Positions 9,416-18,543 of a DNA stretch of 64,000 nucleotides are shown piece by piece. The notes under the pieces are model-generated. The model was not told where the DNA came from and did no database searches. It worked only from the letters and a program-made list of their open reading frames with translations. Location of the stretch: positions 1 to 64,000 of the forward strand of contig QIAU01000183.1 of assembly GCA_003225055.1 (NCBI GenBank). Reading direction: 5' to 3'. Position 1 is the first letter of the stretch; every line of letters starts with the position of its first letter. The translations under genes were made by a program, and so were the position numbers. The DNA is from Acidobacteriota bacterium (GTDB lineage: Bacteria > Acidobacteriota > Terriglobia > Terriglobales > Acidobacteriaceae).

Positions 9416-9643
9416 ATGGCTTCCATCGATATTCCTACGCACAGTCGAGTGTGGTATGAGCATGAGCACATGGCCTCTCATCTGGCCTATGATGATATTG
9501 TGCAAAAGACCCGCTTTCTCCAAGGGCGCGGAGAAATCATCGCGGGTGTGTTCGCGAATGGGGAGGAAACGCGATGGGAGGACTTTGAACCGAAGCCTGA
9601 GCACCCGATGGAAGCAGTAGACAGCGGCGTTTGTGAGAATTGA
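9416..9643 (+). CDS. Small hypothetical protein
   Basis: 75 codons. An AGGAGA site nine bases before the ATG decides this start over the GTG at 9407. The product is soluble and acidic, with no recognised domain (MASIDIPTHSRVWYEHEHMA at the N-terminus, ANGEETRWEDFEPKPEH in the middle). It stands alone between the LVIVD gene and the hydrolase gene. Confidence 0.5.
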   Translation: MASIDIPTHSRVWYEHEHMASHLAYDDIVQKTRFLQGRGEIIAGVFANGEETRWEDFEPKPEHPMEAVDSGVCEN

Positions 9644-10254
9644 TTTGATGATGTTCTCAATTGCTCCGATTAGACACGCCGCAGACTTGACCAGTACCTA
9701 TAAACCGCGACACAACCCTTGAAATTTGGACGTTGTGCGCCATTGCTTCCGAGGCACAGATTGCCCACGAGGCAAAGAGTGAGAAGCCAGCCCCAGATTG
9801 ATGATAGCCCTGACCGCGGGATTCTCCCATCACATCTTGATTACCGAATCGCGCCGGCTCGGGTGGCATTTTGCTCTGAGAGCCATGATTCATGTCATCG
9901 ATAATGATTCAGCGATAATAATTCAGCCGGTTATCTCGCAAGCGGTTGCTGCTGTAACCGGCCCGAAAATGGCATTGAAGCGAAAGACGAAGTTCTGGAC
10001 AGCGTTGACAGATTGGGGGCGCACAAATTGCGCGCACCCTTGACAGGTCCACTGGGGAACAGCAGGTTGGGCACCCGGTTGGCAGCCCCACAACCGAACA
10101 CTCTGAAATTCAAGAAAAGCTTCCGATATCGTAGCGCCATGGCTTTGAACTGGCGGTCTAAAGAACCCAGGGCCTTAGTTTCGGGGCCAGCCCGCACCTG
10201 TACCATTGCATTCTTGGCGAGGACTATGGGATCAATCCTGATGGAGGTCTAATT
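9644..10254. other. Intergenic region
   Basis: No frame here has a ribosome binding site or family motif. It holds the leader of the hydrolase gene at 10,255. Confidence 0.4.
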
Positions 10255-11544
10255 ATGACTACGCGCTGGCTCCTCCGATTTGTGCTGGCGTTGGCTTTGG
10301 TAGCATCCGCACAGGTGGTCGCGGCACAAGATCTGCCCGCTGGGGCGGCCCAGATCAATACGATCCGAAAGATCAGCGGGGATGTCTATGAGTTCGTCTT
10401 CACGCTGACTACAGGACCCGGTGCCTTTGATCGGATAGGCGTGCATCGCGTGGTCCGGGTGGAGGACGGGAAGCCGATTGTCAGCCACAACGCCGTTCTC
10501 TTGACTCACGGGCGCAATTGGGGATTCGAGGCAGCGTTCCTGGGCGACGCCGCCTCTCCCCATTCTTTCGGCGTCTATCTTGCGAGCCATGGGATCGACG
10601 TTTGGGGGATCGACTTTTCATGGACGCTCGTGCCGCAAACCGTCAGCGACTTCACATTCATGCAAAACTGGGGCATGCAGCACGACATCGACGACCTGGA
10701 GCGGGCACTTCGCTTCGCACGCAAGGTTCGCAGCCAGACCGGCAGCGACCGAGGACGCTTGACGTTACTGAGTTGGAGCCGAGGTGGGTGGATCGGCTAT
10801 GGCCTGCTCAATCAAGAGTCACAGTGGCCGTGCGGCCAGCGCCAGGTGAAGGCGTTCATTCCCGTCGACACCTTTTACAAGGCCAACACGCCATTTGCAG
10901 TGTCCGGAGAGTGTTCGTTCGAAGCGACCGTCAACAAAGAGATCAAGGCGGGTATCTACGTCGACGCCACAGGTCAGCTCTTTGAGCAACTCGGCGCGCT
11001 TGCGGTGCAGGATCCAAGCGGCCTTTCTCCCGTTTTACCAGGGCTCACGAATCTCCAGGCGTCGTTGGCCGTCGGCGCTGCGCTTTTCCAGTTCCTGCCC
11101 GAGTTCACGCCCTTCTTCCACTTCGTTGGTGGTACCTTCGGTTCGTCGGGCATCTCTGGTCTCGCCTTCACGAGCATCTCTCGGTGGAACAATCTTCTGA
11201 TAGCAGCCACACCTTTCGAGCCCGTTCGCCTGTTTGCAGACTATGCGGCCGTGACCTGCGGTGACGTCAGCTTACCTTTTGACAAACACCTGGAGGACAT
11301 CACCGTCCCGGTGTTTTACGTTGGCGCGGGCGGGGGATTTGGCTCGGCAGGTCTGTACACGTTGTCACTGCTGGGCAGCGAAGACGTCACCCACGACATC
11401 ATGAGCTTCTATCCACCCGCGGAAGCGGTTTTGGACTTCGGACACGTAGACCTGTTCACCGCGGACGATGCGCCAAAACTGGTGTGGAGCAATATCCTGC
11501 TGTGGCTGACCGATCACGAGGGCGAAAACAGTTGCCCCGCGTAA
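10255..11544 (+). CDS. Secreted alpha/beta-hydrolase
   Basis: 429 residues with a signal peptide (LLRFVLALALVASAQVVAAQ) and a GGAGG site before the ATG. The fold is suggested by AVLLTHGRNWGFEAAFL (oxyanion region), a nucleophile-elbow-like LTLLSWSRGGWIGYGLL with S-W-S-R-G-G (Ser near residue 177), a late Asp region (DITVPVFYVGAGGG) and a C-terminal FGHVDLF with the likely catalytic His. The elbow SxSxGG is close to the usual GxSxG. The substrate, perhaps an ester or lipid, is unknown. Confidence 0.75.
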   Translation: MTTRWLLRFVLALALVASAQVVAAQDLPAGAAQINTIRKISGDVYEFVFTLTTGPGAFDRIGVHRVVRVEDGKPIVSHNAVLLTHGRNWGFEAAFLGDAASPHSFGVYLASHGIDVWGIDFSWTLVPQTVSDFTFMQNWGMQHDIDDLERALRFARKVRSQTGSDRGRLTLLSWSRGGWIGYGLLNQESQWPCGQRQVKAFIPVDTFYKANTPFAVSGECSFEATVNKEIKAGIYVDATGQLFEQLGALAVQDPSGLSPVLPGLTNLQASLAVGAALFQFLPEFTPFFHFVGGTFGSSGISGLAFTSISRWNNLLIAATPFEPVRLFADYAAVTCGDVSLPFDKHLEDITVPVFYVGAGGGFGSAGLYTLSLLGSEDVTHDIMSFYPPAEAVLDFGHVDLFTADDAPKLVWSNILLWLTDHEGENSCPA

Positions 11545-11715
11545 TGAATGACGCTCGCGGGCCGAGCTGAACAGGTTGTAAGGAAGTAATGCAATTCGAT
11601 GTTTGACGTGACGATCAGGAAGGAAGAAAGAAAGAAAGAGCCACCCCATGAATCTCCAGATTCCTATTGGAGCTAGAAGCTCGTCAGCGGCCAAACGGAA
11701 GTTTAGGAGGACATT

Positions 11716-12375
11716 ATGGATTTGCCCGGGTCTGTCCAAAGCGCTGCTGCGTCAGTGCCTGGATTTGATTGCGATACGACTATCTCTGCGCTCCTTGCCG
11801 AGCAGTTTTATGCTCAGGGATATAAGTTCTGTTTCAGATATCTTTCGCGCGACGCAGAGTCTGCCCGGGACCTGAGCGCACAGGAGGCAACAGAGATTCT
11901 GAATTCGGGACTGGCCTTGATGCCGGTCCAGCACGTGCGGGCACCAGGATGGTTTCCGAACCAAGATCAGGGGCAACAGGACGGTCAAAATGCAGCCACG
12001 AACGCACAAGAAGTCGGCTTCCCTGCGGGTGTCAATGTGTGGTGTGACTTGGAAGGGGTGAATAGCACTGCGCAGGCCCAGAACGTGATTGACTACTGTG
12101 AAGCTTGGTACGAAGCTGTGAACCTCGCAGGCTACATCCCTGGCCTATATGTCGGTGCTGGAGGGTTGCTGACAGGGCAGCAGCTCTACGATTTGCCTTT
12201 CCAGCATTATTGGCGCTCACAGAGCCGGGTACCCGATATCCCCACTCGCGGATACCAAGTTATTCAGCTGTTCCCGTCGATTCAAATCAACGGCATCTCG
12301 GTTGACGTTGATATTTTGCAGAATGATAAGAAAGGCGGACAAGCGCAGTGGCTTTGCCTGCCGAGAGTCTCTTAA
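11716..12375 (+). CDS. DUF1906 glycoside-hydrolase-like protein
   Basis: 219 residues, with an AGGAGG site just before the ATG. The sequence begins GFDCDTTISALLAEQFYAQG, followed by KFCFRYLSRD, NSGLALMPVQHV, VNVWCDLEGVN, IPGLYVGAGG and YQVIQLFPSIQINGISVDVD. These mark the beta/alpha-barrel strands of the DUF1906 (Rv2525c-like) domain, whose Asp/Glu residues line a presumed sugar-binding cleft. No signal peptide is seen, unlike many relatives. The activity in this family is not established. Confidence 0.85.
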   Translation: MDLPGSVQSAAASVPGFDCDTTISALLAEQFYAQGYKFCFRYLSRDAESARDLSAQEATEILNSGLALMPVQHVRAPGWFPNQDQGQQDGQNAATNAQEVGFPAGVNVWCDLEGVNSTAQAQNVIDYCEAWYEAVNLAGYIPGLYVGAGGLLTGQQLYDLPFQHYWRSQSRVPDIPTRGYQVIQLFPSIQINGISVDVDILQNDKKGGQAQWLCLPRVS

Positions 12376-12600
12376 GAACCGAGTGCGTGAATCGCGAAGG
12401 TCGAATGAGGTACGGTTATGTAGACGCAAGAAACTGGGTCTCTGTGATCTGTGACCATCCGCCGTTGTGGACCGGGGAAGATCAGCTCTCGAACTTCCGT
12501 CGACAGTTTTTTCCTACCGACCTGTTTTCTCGCCTGGAGATCAAACTCCAGTCCAGTCGAAAACCAGCACGATGCCAGCGCACCACAGTCTCAGGATTGA
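12376..12600. other. Non-coding stretch
   Basis: No supported gene. Confidence 0.35.
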
Positions 12601-12604
12601 GGAG

Positions 12605-13050
12605 CACGAGATACGGCTTCCAAGCACCCCAGAAACGACGGGCGCGAGTTTCGTGCCCTGCACTCGCGCCCGTACCTTGGCAAAGGCGGTGTCACGGCTC
12701 GTGGAAGTGTCATCGCTGAAAGACGAGAATCCGCAGTCGTCGATAGTACTGAGATACTGGATCGGTATGTACTCAGACGCACTCAGACGCTTCGAGTCCA
12801 CGGTCCCGCACTTCTTCCGGAGTGCCAACGGGGGCCGACTGTAGCAGTGACTCCCACGAAAATGCGCTGATCCGGTTTCTGGTATTTGCGAATGCTTTTC
12901 AAAGCGTGGCGGCGGTCCCGCTCGCCTGCCGGGGCGACGTAGAAATTTCCCGCCTTAAGCTCAAACGAGCCGGGCAGCAACTCCGCGTAATCGCGGACGA
13001 AAGCAATGAGACCGCAGCCGCAGGAAACGTCTTAAGGGATTTATCTTACC
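12605..13050 (-). pseudogene. Cobalamin-independent methionine synthase-like (MetE C-terminal type) pseudogene
   Basis: Three frames give consecutive pieces of the MetE-like methyltransferase barrel: DYAELLPGSFELKAGNFYVA, KYQKPDQRIFVGVT, VGTPEEVRDRGLEASE, and TIDDCGFSSFSDDTSTSRDT followed by AFAKVRARVQGTKLA. In the family the DCGF segment supplies the zinc-binding Cys near the homocysteine site. There are at least two frameshifts and the N-terminal two thirds are absent. A tandem GACGCACTCA duplication lies near one frameshift (12,776-12,790). Confidence 0.75.
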
Positions 13051-13051
13051 T

Positions 13052-13200
13052 CTACGGTTTCTTCGTCGGGGGCAGGTATTTCTTTGCGATGGAAGCCACG
13101 ACAACGTAATTTGGATCCCCCATTTCGTTGAAATGAACCTTCGCGACTTTCGACAACCGCTCGTAGGCATCCAGATCGGAAAGTCCGTAATCACGACGCT
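13052..13200 (-). pseudogene. Unrecognised gene fragment
   Basis: The minus frame ends YERLSKVAKVHFNEMGDP then NYVVVASIAKKYLPPTKKP, which has protein-like composition. The upstream part of this frame is antisense to the TfoX-like remnant, so only the C-terminal 50 codons look genuine. No family is recognised. Confidence 0.3.
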
Positions 13201-13233
13201 CGCGCCTCTTATCGGGACGTAGCGGGAGGAAAG

Positions 13234-13457
13234 ATGATGTTCTCCTACGGCCTGAAGGTGAATGGAAAGATTTTCGCCGTTGTTCGGGAGGAAGCGATTC
13301 GTCGCGAAACTTCCGAAGCAACGAGTCGACGCGCAGGTGATTGCAGGCAATGCGCTTCGATCCCGGTCACGGCCGACTCATGAAGGAGTGGGTTGTCGTT
13401 GCCCACGGGAAGGTAGACTGGGTGGAGCTTGCCAGGGAGGCCTGCGATTTCGTGTAA
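13234..13457 (+). pseudogene. TfoX/MmcQ-like small protein, frameshifted
   Basis: Starting after a GGAGG site, the frame gives MMFSYGLKVNGKIFAVV. Then, in a second frame, it gives FVAKLPKQRVDAQVIAGNA, and in a third RFDPGHGRLMKEWVVVAHGK then VDWVELAREACDFV and a stop. This order matches TfoX-N/MmcQ-like domains (NGKxFA ... KLP..RV ... F.PG.GR.MKEWV). Two indels make it non-functional. Confidence 0.65.
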
Positions 13458-13592
13458 ACGCGGCAAATCGTGAGCTAAACTAATTTCGCCCCATCCATGG
13501 GACGGCTCGCAGCAAACCAGCACATCTGAGGTGCTGAGGCTGAACCGAAGACATCACGGGCCTTGAGGTACTGTGAGTAACGGAGGGGCCAA

Positions 13593-13840
13593 ATGGCGAA
13601 ATGCGAAGTTTGCGGTAATGAATACGACAAGGCTTTCAAGTTGATCGCCGCCGGGACACATTACACGTTCGACAGCTTCGAGTGTGCCATTCAGGCGATG
13701 GCGCCCATTTGTGAGCATTGCAAGTGCAGAGTAATCGGCCATGGTGTGAGGTTAGGGGTCGTTTTTTCTGCTGCGCCCATTGCGCGAGGTCTGCAACGTC
13801 CGCCGATGTCAAAGATCGCGCGGGCTTAGATCGAATGACC
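13593..13840 (+). pseudogene. Small Cys-rich metal-binding protein, frameshifted
   Basis: A GGAGGGG site precedes the ATG. The frame reads MAKCEVCGNEYDKAFKLIA then FDSFECAIQAMAPICEHCKC and RVIGHGV. The family sequence continues in the +1 frame as VRGRFFCCAHCARSATSADV. CEVCG, CEHCKC and CCAHCA are zinc-type Cys pairs. One missing or extra base near 13,750 separates the parts. If the frameshift is a sequencing error, this is an intact zinc protein of about 75 residues. Confidence 0.65.
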
Positions 13841-14001
13841 ATACTCAAACACCCAACCATCCCGTACCGCTTCGCGTCATCGATGAAGTGGAAGTTGCCG
13901 GTCCCGCCCTTATCGCAAACAAAGCTCCAGCCTTTGCCAGCATCGCGGAGGTTCAGCATGCACGCCGCCGCACCGGGAGCATTGGTGAATTGTCGAGACG
14001 C

Positions 14002-14754
14002 TTACTTCGCCTCCAGTTCCAGAAATCGCGCTGCTTCGGAACCAATGTTTCTAATCTGGTGAGTGGTTCCCGCAGGATAGGCCCGTGTTTCTCCAGGAGC
14101 CTTGTCAACATTCTCGAGAGCACCCTGGCTGAGATGAATGGGGGTAAGTGCGATGAGCATTTCTGACCCGCGATGTGTATGCCGTTCGAAAGTACCTCTT
14201 GGCCCAAGTTCAACTCTGGTTAGTTTGACCGTAGGGGTCTCGAAGAGGGTAGTCGTTGAGTAGGTCCCCTCTTCAGTCTTGCCGAACCGACCGTCGGTGC
14301 AGGGCGTCGCTGCAAGACCACACGACGCGTGCTCCGGCCGAATGTTGTGCTCCACATCTACCTCAATTAATCTCGCCGAGCGATCGCCGAGATTTGTAAG
14401 GCGGTGCGTCCACCCACCTTTCATTACCTGCATTTCTTCCTGGCCTAACTGGATCGCGTAAGTATTTCCTGACGGACCGGTCACCTCCAACTGACTATCG
14501 ACCAATGAGAGCAAGAGATAGTCGGACGGGTGCGATCCTAGGAGCGTGGACCCACGAGGCGGAATTGTTATCGCGTAGGAAGTGAGTTTCTCGGTGGCAG
14601 CGAGCCGCTGATAGCGGGGATCTGAACGGGCCAGTGTTGTGCCAACCAGCGCCTTAGAGGGCGTCTTCCCTTGTCGGCTTTGTGCGAGTACCTCGAACGG
14701 AATCGATAACGATGGGGCAAGCAGCAGAAACAGGGCCCAAGCACGGTTACGCAT
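14002..14754 (-). CDS. Secreted double-cupin protein
   Basis: 250 residues, with a signal peptide (RAWALFLLLAPSLSIPFEVLAQ) and a GGGAGG site 5 bp before the ATG. Two cupin-like halves are visible. The first has EVTGPSGNTYAIQLGQEEMQ and GGWTHRLTNLGDRSARLIEV. The second has GTFERHTHRGSEMLIAL (the HxH...E metal motif) and YPAGTTHQIRNIGSEAARFL. The second half could bind a metal ion. It acts outside the cytoplasm. The substrate is unknown. Confidence 0.75.
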   Translation of the reverse strand: MRNRAWALFLLLAPSLSIPFEVLAQSRQGKTPSKALVGTTLARSDPRYQRLAATEKLTSYAITIPPRGSTLLGSHPSDYLLLSLVDSQLEVTGPSGNTYAIQLGQEEMQVMKGGWTHRLTNLGDRSARLIEVDVEHNIRPEHASCGLAATPCTDGRFGKTEEGTYSTTTLFETPTVKLTRVELGPRGTFERHTHRGSEMLIALTPIHLSQGALENVDKAPGETRAYPAGTTHQIRNIGSEAARFLELEAK

Positions 14755-14970
14755 AACGGCCTCCCGCGATTGGATAGATTTCAGGGCCCAGGAGCGAGGA
14801 TTGAATCAAAGGGCACAATGCTTGTCAATCGGTGAATCCGTGTATTCCGTCAGGTTGAACCGATAGAACGGTCCTCCTGCAGAAAACCCGACTTGCTATA
14901 CTTCGTCAGCGATAATTGAGTAGAATTTAGCCTGAAATTTCATTTTGTCCGACGTCAGTTCTATTGAACT

Positions 14971-15618
14971 CTACGGAGATCGATCCTTCCTCCGCTGCAA
15001 CAGAGTACCTATAACCCCTCCAAGAGAAGCGCAGACCAAAAGCCCGATCAAAAGGATGAGCGTAAAAGCAGTCAGGCCTGCAGGGGATGCCATGGCCGCA
15101 ATCAGCTGTGGCGCGGCTTCTGGGTCGGCGAATCGGGCGCCTCGTTCTAACGCACTTATGAAGGCCGCACGAAGCTCGCCGCCACTGTGGAATAGCCACA
15201 CTCGCAAGCAGATAAAGACTACGACAAAACCCAATTCCACCAGAGCGCTAAGAGCACCCACCTTGGCACCCACGCCAGACGTCACCGGAGCCCCCGGGCT
15301 CCGACGGCGGTAGAACACTACAGACAGAAAGCCTCCGCAAAGCATCCCCAATCCAAGACCGAAGAGCGGGATGATGAGCACGGCTGTGATAAGTCCGGCT
15401 GCAGCCGCAGCCCAGAGGGCAGTCGGCCAGCGGACGACTGGCCCGGCTAGTTCCGGCGTTGTTCCGAGACGAGTGAGAACATCCGGCTGTTCAAGTTCAG
15501 CCAGAGGTTGAGGAGAAGCCTCAGTTCCAGCAACTCGCACCTGAGGAGCACCACATTTCTCACAGAATAGGACTCCCTCCTCCACAGGCGCATCACAACG
15601 ATGGCAGGGATACTCCAT
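14971..15618 (-). CDS. Zinc-ribbon membrane protein
   Basis: 215 residues. The N-terminus is a zinc ribbon (CHRCDAPVEEGVLFCEKCGAP). About four hydrophobic segments follow: residues 68-85 and 86-103, a third near 120-142 and a fourth near 180-205. Such zinc_ribbon-plus-TM proteins are frequent in Acidobacteriota and their function is not known. The start is the first Met before the ribbon. Confidence 0.8.
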   Translation of the reverse strand: MEYPCHRCDAPVEEGVLFCEKCGAPQVRVAGTEASPQPLAELEQPDVLTRLGTTPELAGPVVRWPTALWAAAAAGLITAVLIIPLFGLGLGMLCGGFLSVVFYRRRSPGAPVTSGVGAKVGALSALVELGFVVVFICLRVWLFHSGGELRAAFISALERGARFADPEAAPQLIAAMASPAGLTAFTLILLIGLLVCASLGGVIGTLLQRRKDRSP

Positions 15619-15678
15619 TCGAATTCAAGCTACTGCGAAGAGGTGCGCCCGCGCAAGATGGGCTCATTAACACAGATG

Positions 15679-16110
15679 GGCTCTCGGTTAAGAGACGCAT
15701 CGCTCTGGCTCCCTGCCAGGAGCCAAGGGGCATTGCCGTCGACTTGCAGAACCGGCGACTATTTTCTGGCTGTAGCAACGGGATGATGACGATTGTGGAT
15801 CCTGATAAAGGACAGCTTATCGCCATGGTGCCGATCGACGGGCGGGTCGACAGCGTCGCCTTCGATCCCGTGTTGCAATTTGTTTTTGCGTGTAACGGCG
15901 TGGGGACGCTCACCGTCACGAGTGAGCATTCTGCCGATCAGTTCGTTGTCCTTGAGAATATGCGGACGAAGCGGCACACACGGAGCATGGCTCTCGACAC
16001 CACCTCGCACAAACTTTACCTTTGCTACCGGCGATTTCCGACATCCACAGATTGAAGACCCGCAATTGGTCGTGCCGAATTCGTTTGTCCTGCTGGTGGC
16101 GGTGAAGTAA
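15679..16110 (+). pseudogene. YVTN/YncE beta-propeller protein, 3' remnant
   Basis: The frame reads LAPCQEPRGIAVDLQNRRLF then SNGMMTIVDPDKGQLIAMVP, GRVDSVAFDPVLQFVFACN, GTLTVTSEHSADQFVVLEN and RSMALDTTSHKLYL. After a frameshift it ends ATGDFRHPQIEDPQLVVPNS then FVLLVAVK and a stop. These are YncE-type propeller blades with the usual VPNSFxxLVV ending. The signal peptide and first blades are missing. Confidence 0.75.
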
Positions 16111-16259
16111 GTCCTTGTGCGAAAGCCGGAGTGCAGGGTCAGTCCAGTCCGGCCGCGCTCCGGCCACGGGGTCTTCTCTGCCACTCTATATTGTCAATCG
16201 TTGGGTCCGCAGCCCAACGTACCAGGTGCCACCTCGTCACTCGGGACCTGGAGACGCAA

Positions 16260-16468
16260 GACTAATTCAGGAGCGGGCTGCCGAATCGAAGAACCCGTCA
16301 CCTGAAGGCTTCATCTTCGCAAACCGTTACAAGCGGCTGGTCGAGAAGCTGAACGATTACGACCACGCCACGTTCTACGACGGGGACATGAAGGGATACA
16401 CGGATTACCCCAACGCTCGAAGAATTGCGATCCATGCCGAGGTCGCAGAAGTCGAAGCTTGCCGTTGA
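16260..16468 (+). pseudogene. Unrecognised gene fragment
   Basis: The frame reads FIFANRYKRLVEKLNDYDHA, TFYDGDMKGYTDYPNARR and IAIHAEVAEVEACR. It is protein-like in composition but lacks a start with a ribosome binding site and has no known family. It may be the 3' end of a decayed gene. Confidence 0.3.
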
Positions 16469-16699
16469 GCAAAGGAAGCGCGCAATGAGAGGTCACTTGA
16501 AGGAAAGATCGCTTTGGTGACGGGAGATCTGAGTCCCATCCCTCGAAGACTTCTCGCCTGGTATTTAGCCAGCATGACCTGTCTGCGCAGGAGCAGCGTC
16601 TTGAGGTGAACTATGAAACTACTGTCTGCGAATGCGAAGCCCATCCCGGCGCCCCGGAGGGCATCATACTAAGTTAGCACGAGGGAGCGGCGCAGACTG
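16469..16699. other. Non-coding stretch with possible SDR scrap
   Basis: A short plus frame near 16,490-16,525 reads SLEGKIALVTG, which resembles the first strand of short-chain dehydrogenases but stops at once. It is too short to call. Confidence 0.25.
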
Positions 16700-17467
16700 A
16701 TGAGGATTAGACGACTGAGTTGGGCGGGCGTTGAGATCCAAACGAGGGAGCGCTGTCTCCTCATCGATGCTATGCAGACCACTGCGCCCTTGAAGGCACT
16801 ACTCGGGGAGCCACGCTGGCCGCCTGTCGCTATCGCTCCCTGGGACGGCAAGAGCAATGTGGACGCGCTGGTCACGCATCGACATCCCGATCATTATGAT
16901 GCCGACACATTGAAGAGATCGTTGGGTCCTGCCGGACGCGTGTTCTGCCCTGTGGAAATTGCGCCAGAATTGGAAGCCGCAGGGCTAAACGCGCGGGGCG
17001 TGGCCTTGTGGGAGACGGTGCGGCCGCCGGCGTCCGAAGGAGTCGCGATCACTGCTGTGCCTGCCGTGGATTGGCGGGGTGACCATCAAGTGTCCTGGGT
17101 CGTAGACGATGGCGAGCACCGTATCTTTCACGGCGGCGATACGATATGGCACGGCAGTTGGTGGTTGATCATTAAACGGTTTCTTAGTTTCGATGTCGTG
17201 TTTCTTCCGGTGAACGGTGTGATCGCGCGACTGGCTGAAATGGAACCCTCGAATCTTCCGGCTACGTTGACTCCCGATCAAGCCGCAGTTGCCGCTCGCC
17301 TGCTGAAAGCCCGTATCTTCTGTCCGATGCATTTTGGTCAGTTCGATAACCCTCATACATATCGCCAGTATCCAGACCTGGACGGTGCCTTGCGTGACGC
17401 CGCAATCCGAGAAAATGTGAGCCTTTGCGCGGTTAAAGACGGTGAGGTTGTATCCCTGGATTTGTAA
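16700..17467 (+). CDS. MBL-fold metallo-hydrolase
   Basis: 255 residues. The metallo-beta-lactamase signature H60-R-H62-P-D64-H65 (VTHRHPDHYD) is present, followed by HGGDTIW (metal His/Asp) and CPMHFGQF with a late His. The overall pattern matches UlaG-like or NAPE-PLD-like hydrolases that bind two metal ions in the cytoplasm. A GAGGGAG site lies upstream. The substrate cannot be read from the sequence. Confidence 0.85.
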   Translation: MRIRRLSWAGVEIQTRERCLLIDAMQTTAPLKALLGEPRWPPVAIAPWDGKSNVDALVTHRHPDHYDADTLKRSLGPAGRVFCPVEIAPELEAAGLNARGVALWETVRPPASEGVAITAVPAVDWRGDHQVSWVVDDGEHRIFHGGDTIWHGSWWLIIKRFLSFDVVFLPVNGVIARLAEMEPSNLPATLTPDQAAVAARLLKARIFCPMHFGQFDNPHTYRQYPDLDGALRDAAIRENVSLCAVKDGEVVSLDL

Positions 17468-17581
17468 GCCTAGGGTTCTTTGGTCGATTTCGGAGGAACA
17501 GGCAAATGTTGTGGACGAGTATGCGCACAGCGCTGTTCGATGTATTTACTATGAACGACTACCAACGTAATCGGCTTTAGA

Positions 17582-17657
17582 TGGCGGGGCAACGGGACTC
17601 GAACCCGCGGCCTCCTGCGTGACAGGCAGGCGTACTAACCAGCTGAACTATGCCCAT
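17582..17657 (-). tRNA. tRNA-Asp (GUC), acceptor stem imperfect
   Basis: The minus strand folds as a cloverleaf. The anticodon arm is CCTGC-CTGTCAC-GCAGG with anticodon GTC. The T arm is GCGGG-TTCGAGT-CCCGT, the D arm contains AGCTGGTTAG, and CCA is encoded. The acceptor pairs only GGGCA with TGCCC. The outer two positions mismatch and the 3' side is one base short before the discriminator. It may be a tRNA pseudogene or an unusual functional copy. Confidence 0.75.
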
Positions 17658-17669
17658 AGCTACCTTGCA

Positions 17670-18107
17670 TCAGGACAGCGCAACAACGGCGAAACCAGCT
17701 GCGCCGGCGCTCTTAGACAGGCGTTGATCCGCACAGATGAAAGTTCTGCGTGCTGGCCGTTGTTGACACCAAGTTAACGCTGCGGCAAGCTGCAAGCTAT
17801 CAGCAGCCCGCAATCCGAAGGTCTCGAGTAGCCGCGTTGAAAGCTCGCGCAATGTGTCAGACGGCAGAATCTCTCTCCAACCCCGGCTGAGCATATCGAG
17901 ACGGGAGAGGGCGCCCTTCTTGTCCACCTCTTTCAACTTGCCTAGTCTGTGTAAGCGCGCAATCGCACTGTGCACCTCGATCGGGCTCACCCACCATACC
18001 ACTGGCATAGACCGGCGCAGCTGAGATTGCGCTTGACGACTGGTAATCTCATGAACGCACAACGGCACCAGGGCACTGGCATCCCAAAAAGCAGGTTCTC
18101 TGCTCAT
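17670..18107 (-). CDS. vapC: VapC-family PIN-domain toxin
   Basis: 145 residues. The first acidic residue sits in FWDASALVPL (Asp9), acidic helix residues lie around WVSPIEVHSA, and RAADSLQLAAAL and FICADQRL complete the PIN active site. PIN toxins are Mg2+-dependent ribonucleases. The ATG overlaps the antitoxin stop (ATGA), which is the usual translational coupling in vapBC operons. The exact RNA target is unknown. Confidence 0.9.
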   Translation of the reverse strand: MSREPAFWDASALVPLCVHEITSRQAQSQLRRSMPVVWWVSPIEVHSAIARLHRLGKLKEVDKKGALSRLDMLSRGWREILPSDTLRELSTRLLETFGLRAADSLQLAAALTWCQQRPARRTFICADQRLSKSAGAAGFAVVALS

Positions 18108-18394
18108 AAGCTTTCCGCCCGATCATCCAGAAGCGCTTGGACTCCTTCGTTCCTAGGCACTCTTCCTGTGCGGATCTTCAGCAATTCGTCCACGTTGAGC
18201 GCGCTCTGTGGCATTCGCATCTTTCCTGCGGCAACCAATAGCAGTTCCTCTTCGCTTGCTTCACCTGAAGAGAATGGAACCAGTTTTGCCACCGGCAAAT
18301 TTCGATCCCGAATGACGATTTCTTCCCCGCCTTTGGCGAATGTCAGGTACTTGCTCAGCTGATTCTTGAGCTCTGCAACATTAACGCTCCGCAC
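18104..18394 (-). CDS. vapB: VapB/Phd-type antitoxin
   Basis: 96 residues from a GTG at 18,394. An AAAGGAG site lies 6 bp upstream and fixes this start over the ATG at 18,424, which falls inside a palindrome. The N-terminus, SVNVAELKNQLSKYLTFAKG then GEEIVIRDRNLPVAKLVPF, is the Phd/YefM DNA-binding fold. The C-terminal part would wrap the VapC partner. It overlaps vapC by 4 bp and is presumably autoregulated through the upstream palindrome. Confidence 0.9.
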   Translation of the reverse strand: MRSVNVAELKNQLSKYLTFAKGGEEIVIRDRNLPVAKLVPFSSGEASEEELLLVAAGKMRMPQSALNVDELLKIRTGRVPRNEGVQALLDDRAESL

Positions 18395-18407
18395 ATTTAA
18401 CTCCTTT

Positions 18408-18424
18408 ATGGCTATTATAGCCAT
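18408..18424. promoter_or_regulatory. Palindrome, probable VapB operator
   Basis: ATGGCTAT-T-ATAGCCAT is a perfect 8+1+8 inverted repeat ending 1 bp upstream of the antitoxin's AAAGGAG site. The position and symmetry fit autorepression by the VapBC complex. Binding is inferred. Confidence 0.6.
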
Positions 18425-18543
18425 GTTGGGGCGCGAAGGGAATCCCTCTTTATTGAGGCAAACAAAAACCTGCTCATGGACTACCCTTTGAAATCGGGGG
18501 TGCAATGGAAGCGTGCGGCTATTGCGGCCCGAACAGACCGTAT

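Noticed and set aside
13636-13959. 107-codon minus frame (GKGWSFVCDKGGTGNFHFID)
   Set aside because: The start of the frame is protein-like, but most of it is antisense to the Cys-rich metal-binding gene and no family is recognised.
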